Assembly (NCBI RefSeq): GCF_041260155.1
Contig: NC_091932.1
Span: forward strand, 10,038,804-10,102,803
Direction: 5' to 3'
DNA length: 64,000 nt
Source of the DNA: Ptychodera flava
Taxonomy: Eukaryota; Hemichordata; Enteropneusta; Ptychoderidae
Position numbers and translations under genes: made by a program. The notes beneath the pieces are model-generated. The model was not told the origin of the DNA and searched no databases. It saw nothing but the letters and a program-made list of their open reading frames with translations. Positions 59,001 through 64,000 of this stretch are shown one piece after another. The stretch's first letter is position 1; every line of letters starts with the position of its first letter.

Positions 59001-59925
59001 ACGAACATTTTAGCATCTCAGCTCCCGAACACTATTGACTTATTAATTTTATTGGTGGAGTGACAAGTACCGTCGCTCCGAAAACATTTCAAAATTTGAA
59101 CTACAAGACATGCATGATTCGTGCATTTTTTCTTTGTTTTGCCGGCGCCCTTCAGTCTGGAAACTTGTGTTGCGCACATTTTTCAAAAGTTGATAGTACC
59201 GTGCTGTCAATCATTCCGTAAATATTTCAGTGAAATAAATATAGACATTCCTTAAACTTAATACGAAGCCCAGTCTCCATTTATTTGTTTTAAATCATGA
59301 CATGTTGAATGTGCTTCCAGCGAAAATTCCCCCAGTTCGACGAAAAATAGTTCCGGCTGGTTGTTTTTTGTGTTGGCTTCACTGGACCGGTTTCCATGGG
59401 TAACTATGGAAACCGGTCCGTACATCGTTCACAGGCCCGCTAACTTCCCGGATGTTCCTATTCAAATCAATGCACTGATTTGCACTCGTATCGAGGCATG
59501 TAATAAAATTATTTGTAGGTTTCTTGGTGCGTGGACAGATGTAATACGCACATCTTGCTGTATGCGATGTATCAGTGTCGGCGTAAATAGTACCATATTT
59601 TGAGTTGCAGACGACTATTTCGTGCACGCATGGTCGAGTAACGATTCTACCTGGAAGTATATTATTGAAAACAGTGGTCTTGTGTCGAGAATAACATTCT
59701 CACCTGATAAGTCAAAATTATTCGGTCTCGCCGTTGAAGGCAATAAAATATATGATGCTTCTTTTGGCGACGTATTTTGGATAAAATTCTTAAAAGTACA
59801 ACCGGATACGACAGTTGTGGACTTTATAATACTAGCAGAGAATTTTTACATGATAAAAGAAGGACCTGAGAGGCTGTTTGTTGCGATTGCTGTAGGTCAT
59901 TTACAATATGGAACGGACAAACCTG
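50223..59925 (+). CDS. Secreted, probably tectonin-like beta-propeller protein; four exons, 3' end not seen
   Basis: Exons 50223-50325, 53079-53726, 56972-57166 and 59611-59925; every junction is phase 1 (joining codons D, E, D). About 420 residues so far. Residues 1-22 (MHVISALMLMVLNAATFTVD) are a signal peptide. The rest shows recurring ~45-residue units with a hydrophobic strand, an (L/F)-x-(L/V)-x-x-(E/D)-G/N-x-(L/I)-Y turn, then an aromatic W-x-x-(V/I): AYWKVIENSGGVLSVVY, LDGGEVLRAN, GIDNNLYRSVAWE, DKEGNIYYCLNTWVYV, STWKYIIENSGLVSR, VEGNKIYDASFGDVFWIK. This fits tectonin/TECPR-type propeller blades, known in innate-immune lectins, but could be another propeller class. Intron 3 contains a sense Crypton. 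No stop is reached, so further exons are expected, perhaps beyond the window. Confidence 0.6.
50326..53078 (+). other. Propeller gene intron 1
   Basis: 2.75 kb, AT-rich, no coding signal. Its 3' end is a compound microsatellite (52921-53069): (TA)n, then (TTTC)n and (TTTA)n, running directly into the splice acceptor. Confidence 0.6.
52921..53069 (+). repeat. Compound microsatellite (AAAT/TA/TTTC/TTTA)n next to a splice acceptor
   Basis: Blocks of TAAA, TA, TTTC and TTTA follow each other without gaps. The pyrimidine-rich part serves as, or replaces, the acceptor's polypyrimidine tract. Confidence 0.85.
53079..53726 (+). CDS. Propeller gene exon 2: first blades
   Basis: 648 nt, phase 1-1. 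Acceptor TTTCCTCTGTTAG, donor AGAG/GTAAGG. The reading frame continues upstream of any ATG (DESHSLVHARMLPSREARST), which supports an internal exon. Holds at least three repeat units, including GVLLGVSETNRLQIKAS, HHIIGVNDEKMLVLREG and AYWKVIENSGGVL. Confidence 0.68.
53973..54615. mobile_element. Large imperfect fold-back element
   Basis: Left and right halves are inverted copies. The best block is near 54077-54115 (CACGTGACCGAAATCTG, TATTTTCCCGCCAAAATTG) against the inverse of 54419-54457. The outer ends CTCAGGTATGTTAATGCAT and, inverted from the right, CTCAAGTAAGTTAATGCAT also match. About 640 bp, no coding sequence. It lies in intron 2 of the propeller gene. Superfamily unknown. Confidence 0.6.
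55185..55318 (+). repeat. (TTGTA)n pentanucleotide microsatellite
   Basis: TATTGTATTG units in intron 2 of the propeller gene. Open frames here are artefacts. Confidence 0.85.
56972..57166 (+). CDS. Propeller gene exon 3: one blade, donor in a quasi-palindrome
   Basis: 195 nt, phase 1-1. Acceptor CTTTCCTTTCCAACACAG, donor GCAG/GTGACA. Encodes ENRVLLVGIDNNLYRSVAWE through NTWVYVPRAG. Its last 41 nt form the left arm of a long hairpin (57126-57250). Confidence 0.62.
57126..57250. repeat. 125-nt quasi-palindrome across the exon 3 donor
   Basis: Arms 57126-57158 and 57218-57250 are perfect inverses over 33 nt (outer word ATATTATTGCCTGAATACAT). Inside, 57159-57179 pairs imperfectly with 57195-57217 through AATTTGCC, leaving a ~15-nt centre. 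The left arm is exon 3 coding DNA plus its donor; the right arm is intron. Confidence 0.9.
57438..58121 (+). pseudogene. Crypton recombinase, N-terminal half
   Basis: ATG (MMADNTVADDHDGEM) to a stop, 227 codons, covering the DNA-binding part and the first catalytic Arg. True homology ends at LKFGDI; the last dozen residues are out of frame. Confidence 0.82.
58315..58923 (+). pseudogene. Crypton recombinase, C-terminal half
   Basis: Holds SDVWFHARPLGKNTLGNLM, NHSVRKTCVKRL, GHQNAASLQHYDHG and the conserved FAGAIMNNCTLNINL, ending STSYFKL. The joining segment, 58085-58283 (EYLEFHERCTKTRDG), is read in a third frame. Confidence 0.82.
59234..59239 (+). promoter_or_regulatory. Candidate poly(A) signal of the Crypton
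   Basis: AATAAA about 310 nt after the recombinase stop. It could also cause premature polyadenylation of the host transcript, since it lies in the sense orientation within the intron. Confidence 0.35.
59384..59419. repeat. 14-bp perfect hairpin
   Basis: GGACCGGTTTCCAT (59384-59397), 8-nt loop, ATGGAAACCGGTCC (59406-59419). It lies in intron 3, about 190 bp before exon 4 of the propeller gene. Confidence 0.8.
59611..59925 (+). CDS. Propeller gene exon 4: two blades
   Basis: 315 nt, phase 1-1. Acceptor TTTTGAGTTGCAG, donor CCTG/GTAAAG. Encodes DDYFVHAWSSNDSTWKYIIE, then FGLAVEGNKIYDASFGDVFW and ENFYMIKEGPERLFVAIAV. STWKYIIENSG closely repeats AYWKVIENSG of exon 2, linking the exons. Confidence 0.65.
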
Positions 59926-60284
59926 GTAAAGTTATACATTCATGTAATTTTATTCCAGGCCATATAATTTACTGGTAATGTTTTTTTTTAAGCACTACTG
60001 GTCTACGCATAGAAAACACGATAACAAGAATGCTTAATAATTTGGTTAGATACAATTGAATTCAAAGTCATCAACAGCAATTTCAAAAGTACCTGATTAT
60101 AATCGTTTTAATTGAAAATATATGTTATTATTACTTAACTTTCTGTTCTTAATTGTGTAATTGCCACGCAAACTCCTTGCTAATATCTTTGCAACTTTTC
60201 AACGATTTAAAGCCTATGTTGATCTTGCAGTGTTCTTAAATCTCAAATTATTTGAGGTGAGATGAATTAACCAAGAGTCGAACA

Positions 60285-60285
60285 C

Positions 60286-60348
<63 letters not shown>
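60285..60348 (+). repeat. (CT)n microsatellite
   Basis: Uninterrupted dinucleotide tract just upstream of the TATG array. Confidence 0.95.
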
Positions 60349-60351
<3 letters not shown>

Positions 60352-60405
60352 CAATACACACGTTATATGCAAAAATTCATCCATCCATCCAAATATTCAT
60401 ACGTG

Positions 60406-60811
60406 CGTATGTATGAATGTATAGTATGTATGTATGTATGTATGTATGTATGTATGCATGTATGCATGCATGCATGTATGTATGTATGTATGTATGTATG
60501 TATGTATGTATGTATGTATGTATGTATGTATGTATGTATGTGTGTGTATGTATGTATGTATGTATGTATGTATGTATGTATGTATGTATGTATGTATGTA
60601 TGTATGTATGTATGTATGTGTGTGTGTATGTGTGTGTGTATGTATGTATGTATGTATGTATGTATGTATGTATGTATGTATGCATGCATGCATGCATGCA
60701 TGCATGCATGCATGCATGCATGCATGTATGTATGTATGTATGTATGTATGTATGTATGTATGTATGTATGTATGTATGTATGTATGTATGTATGTATGTA
60801 TGTATGTATGG
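60406..60811 (+). repeat. (TATG)n array of about 400 bp
   Basis: Mostly TATG with TGTG and CATG blocks, flanked by (ATCC)n on both sides and (TTGA)n on the right. It gives long spurious open frames in all six frames. The length is unusual for a tetranucleotide repeat. Confidence 0.95.
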
Positions 60812-61012
60812 TGCGTGTATCAGAGATCCATCTATCAATCCATCCATCCATCCACCAAACCATACATCCAAACTTCCATGCATTGATTGATTGATTGATT
60901 GATGTCGGTTCATTCAACAGACCCTAAAGATATGCAAAGAAGTCAAACAAACTTTGAAGACGTACATGAAGGATGTAAGACCCTAAATAATTCACTGACA
61001 AACGATTTTTAG

Positions 61013-62830
61013 TCCCACGGACACCGTCCGGGGGACGTGTAGGTTTGGTCATGTCCGTCCGTCCGTGTGTGAGTCCGTCCGTCCGTTCACGCAGATATCT
61101 CAGTGACGCCTGGAGCGATTTCGTTCAAACTTGGTACAATAATTATTCCCTATGCTATACATATACATGTCGATTTGTTCTACGATCCAATCCAATATGG
61201 CTGTCTGGCGGCCATTTTGTTTGCCTGTATTTGATGTCGGTGCATATGTTCACGCAAATTTCTCATTGATGCTAGGAGCAACTCCATTTAAACTTGGTAG
61301 ATAGATTACTCTATATGATTTACATATGCACATTGATTTTTGTTTTGATCCCGTCTAAACTTTTCTTCGTGGCGGCCATTTTGTTTCCTATATTTGACGA
61401 CTGTGCGTTCGTTCACGTAAATTTCTCAGCGATGCTGGGCGCGATTGCATTGAAAGTTAGTACATATATTAATCTCTATCACATATATATGCACGCCAAT
61501 TTTTGTAATGATTGGATCAAAAAGGGTTGTGTGACGGCCGTTTTCTTTCCTGTATTTGATATCCATTCCACGGGGACCCCAGGTACCGGTATCATCCACA
61601 GGGGTTCAAGGATGGTATTAATATTAATACTGTGTCCATGCATATGCATAGGGGCTCATGAATGCAGATATCTGAGATATGCCTGTGCCAATTCTTTTTA
61701 AATTTGGTACAAGGAAACTACACTATGGCATACATATGCAGGTCTATTTATATTGTTGTGGCTTGCATAATTAGTGCTAATTTGCATAACTCGGGATTAG
61801 AGCGCTGCTTCTTGTACAACTGTGCCAAATTTGATGAAACTTTGTGCAGATGTTTTTCACATAGAGTTCTAATATCAGTAAATGACATATGTCAGTATTG
61901 CATCAATTTATTGCTAATTTGCATATTTGGTGAATTTTTGCAATTAGGGTGATGTCTAGAATATACTGCAACAGATTTAATGAAACAAATGGTACAAATC
62001 TTTAGCACATAGACCTACATTAGTGTACAAAGACAGTTAGCAGTATCATGTTAATAAGTCCCCACGGACACCGTCTGGGGGAATTATAGGTTTGTTCATG
62101 TCCGTGCGTCCGTCCGTGTGTGCGTCCGTCCGTGCGTGCGTCTGTCCGTTCACGTAAATATCTCAGAGATGTCTGGAGTGATTTCATTCAAACTTCGTAC
62201 AAGGATTACTTCATATGTCATACATATGCACGTCGATTTGTATTGTGATACGATCCAACATGGCTGCCGTGTGACCATTTTGTTACAATTTTTTCATGTA
62301 TGGAGCCATAACTCAGGCATGTCTCAACCGATTTTATACAAAGTTGGTACAAGGACATTGACTTGTGTCATGCATATTCACATTGATTTGTTTTGTGATA
62401 CGATCCAATATGTCCGCAATGCGACCATTTTGTTACGATTTTTTCATGTACGGAGCCATTACTCGAGCACATCTCAACCGATTTTATTCAAAGCTGGTAC
62501 ATGGACATTGACCTATATCATACATTTGCACGTCAATTTGTTTCACGATATGATTCAATTTGGCTGCATGGCGGCCATTTTGTTACATTTTTTTTCATAT
62601 CCTTAGCCATAACTCAGACATGTATCATCGCACTTTATTCAAAGTTGGTACAAGGACATTGACCTATGTCAGAAATATGCATGTCAGTTGATTTCACAAT
62701 CAGATGCAATATGGCTGCCTTGTGGCCATTTTGTTATGATATGTCATATCCTGAGCCATAATTTGGATATGTATCAATTGATTTTTTTCCAAAGTTGATA
62801 CAAGGACTTGACCTGTCACGTCATACTCGA
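61013..62830 (+). mobile_element. Family D element(s): hairpin, (GTCC)n, ~150-bp tandem array (HINE/pearl-like), two heads
   Basis: Head one: hairpin TCCCACGGAC-ACC-GTCCGGGGGA at about 61013-61035, then (GTCC)n to about 61085. Head two: the same sequence at about 62056-62080, then (GTCC)n/(GTGC)n to about 62150. Monomers of about 150-163 bp follow each head, with TATCTCAGNGATGCCTGGAG, TTCAAACTTGGTACAA, CACGTCGATTTGTNTTGTGA, CCAATATGGC and CGGCCATTTTGTT (last word near 61212, 61375, 62273, 62424, 62573 and 62727). Same orientation, so either two adjacent insertions or one duplicated element. Noncoding. Confidence 0.6.
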
Positions 62831-64000
62831 GTACGTTAATGCATGGGATGTGCGCTGAACGATGGCAACGGACCTGTACATATACACCCACGTACGAAAT
62901 TGTGGATTTTTCACAATTTAGTGGGCCAATCTTCACCAAATTTCCCATACATGTAGGATATTAGTTGCCTTGACGATTGATTTGATGGCATGTCATCGTT
63001 ATGTTGTCACGTGACTTCAAATTGCCCCCGAAAAAGCGACATTTTGTGAACGCCAGTATACCTCAAATTCCAACCGTGAAATGAAATATATTCCATTGAA
63101 TAGTTGATTTTTTGAATAAAGACGAATGTATTCTGTTCATTTTTTGTATGGCACTTGAGCATTTATGATTAATACCTCTCAAATGCAGCTTATTTCCTTA
63201 CGATTTGAAGTATTCACGCGGTATCGCCATTTTAGGGGTTGATTTCCAACAACAATAATGCGTTCCTCACATTGCCAGTACATTTTTGCATTAAAGATTC
63301 CCCCAGTAACCTAAATGGGAAATATGAATCCTCAAAAATGTTGTTTAGCGGTTGGAATTCATGAAAACGTGTAGACTTCTGACCTGGATATTTCAGCGAT
63401 CGTACGACCGAAATCCTTGGTAACAGGGCTACACAGTACGCATGCTCTGTATCTAAGCAAGCCAAAACAAATATGGCTGCGCCCACTGATTTCCCTTTCG
63501 AAAAACCTTACGGGCAATTTTTTTGCGTAGACGGCTGGTTTCAGTGGAATTCTTTGCAAATTAACAAAAACTACGAAATAGGTATAGTATATTTTAGCAA
63601 TGTTCTCGCTCATTTTTGAAATCTACAATAAAATAACTGGTCATTTACACGTAAAATGGGTGCTGTTGTGATGGTTATTTTCAAACTCAAATAAATCGTC
63701 ATGAAAACTCAAAATACACGATTTTCGTCAAAATTCCGGTCAATGCACGATATCACGATGCAAGCCTATGGCTATTTCGCATTCTATTTTGCATATTATT
63801 TGCATAAAGTACGAGATTTGCTACAATTTTGGCGGACTTTTTCAAAAAGTTGTCTGCTGCTCATAAAAAGCTGTCTGCTACAGAGGATTTCCCGTTGGCA
63901 TTTTGATGTAAATTTCTGGATATTCTTGTCATAATGGTGTGTTGCGGATTCCTTATTGTTATTGCTGCACGAAGTACAAAGGAAGTCATGACAAGTAAGA
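62831..64000. other. No gene firmly recognised
   Basis: AT-rich. One possible short exon of the propeller gene at 63531-63581, or up to the stop at about 63619: acceptor TTTTTTTGCGTAG, phase 1, DGWFQWNSLQINKNYEI. It is W-rich and in the right phase but far too short to be sure. Confidence 0.25.

Noticed and set aside
60363-60917. Long overlapping open frames rich in MYVC, HTYI or MHAC repeats on both strands
   Set aside because: They are translations of the (TATG)n microsatellite in different frames, not genes. The same holds for 48038-48409, 55185-55388 and the upstream part of the NACHT frame (37086-37305).
63531-63619. Terminal exon of the propeller gene (DGWFQWNSLQINKNYEI)
   Set aside because: Phase and acceptor fit, but it is short and 3.6 kb away without intermediate evidence. 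Mentioned only as a possibility in the regional entry.
1-64000. tRNA, rRNA or snRNA genes
   Set aside because: I looked for GGTTCGA-type B boxes and conserved rRNA words on both strands and saw no convincing gene. A covariance search could still find one.

Overview
The window is AT-rich metazoan DNA with spliced genes, long introns and dense repeats. An SLC16 transporter, a DED-NACHT NOD-like receptor, a PLAAT/LRAT-family enzyme, Crypton, hAT, Harbinger and DIRS relatives and interstitial TTAGGG arrays together point to an invertebrate deuterostome (hemichordate, cephalochordate or echinoderm). I cannot decide which from sequence alone. Nothing looks prokaryotic.

Layout. 0.4-4.3 kb (minus): three coding exons of an SLC16 (monocarboxylate transporter-like) gene that runs off the left edge. 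4.3-27 kb: no clear host gene, but many elements: a dispersed repeat with a head-to-head pair, a 993-bp hAT element with a transposase remnant, TTAGGG arrays inside an inverted-repeat element, a Harbinger-type MITE carrying a 70-bp minisatellite, one 434-codon DIRS-like ORF1, and two long ~150-bp tandem arrays. 27.6-30.6 kb (plus): two probable exons of an unrecognised gene. 31-32.2 kb: two small MITEs with exact target duplications. 35.1-39.0 kb (minus): a two-exon DED-NACHT receptor. 39.4-41.1 kb (plus): a 5'-truncated CR1/L2/Rex1-group LINE. 43.7-44.2 kb (minus): a broken coding piece, perhaps of an alpha-1,3-fucosyltransferase. 44.4 kb: three consecutive perfect hairpins followed by a ~185-bp duplication. 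46.0-48.5 kb (plus): a complete three-exon PLAAT-like gene. 50.2-59.9 kb (plus): four exons of a secreted, probably tectonin-like beta-propeller protein, every junction in phase 1, with a Crypton tyrosine-recombinase transposon in intron 3 and a 125-nt quasi-palindrome on one splice donor. 60.3-62.8 kb: very long microsatellites and a third tandem-array family.

Functional reading. The receptor (death-effector plus NACHT) and the secreted propeller, if lectin-like, could both belong to innate immunity, and PLAAT enzymes remodel membrane phospholipids. They lie on different strands with large gaps, so co-regulation is not implied. The most unusual theme is architectural: three unrelated repeat families (20.5-21.9, 25.1-26.7 and 61.0-62.8 kb) share the order hairpin, simple repeat, ~150-bp tandem array. 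This matches nonautonomous Helentrons (HINE, DINE-1 and pearl elements). Exon borders were inferred by eye from splice consensus and phase and have no transcript support.
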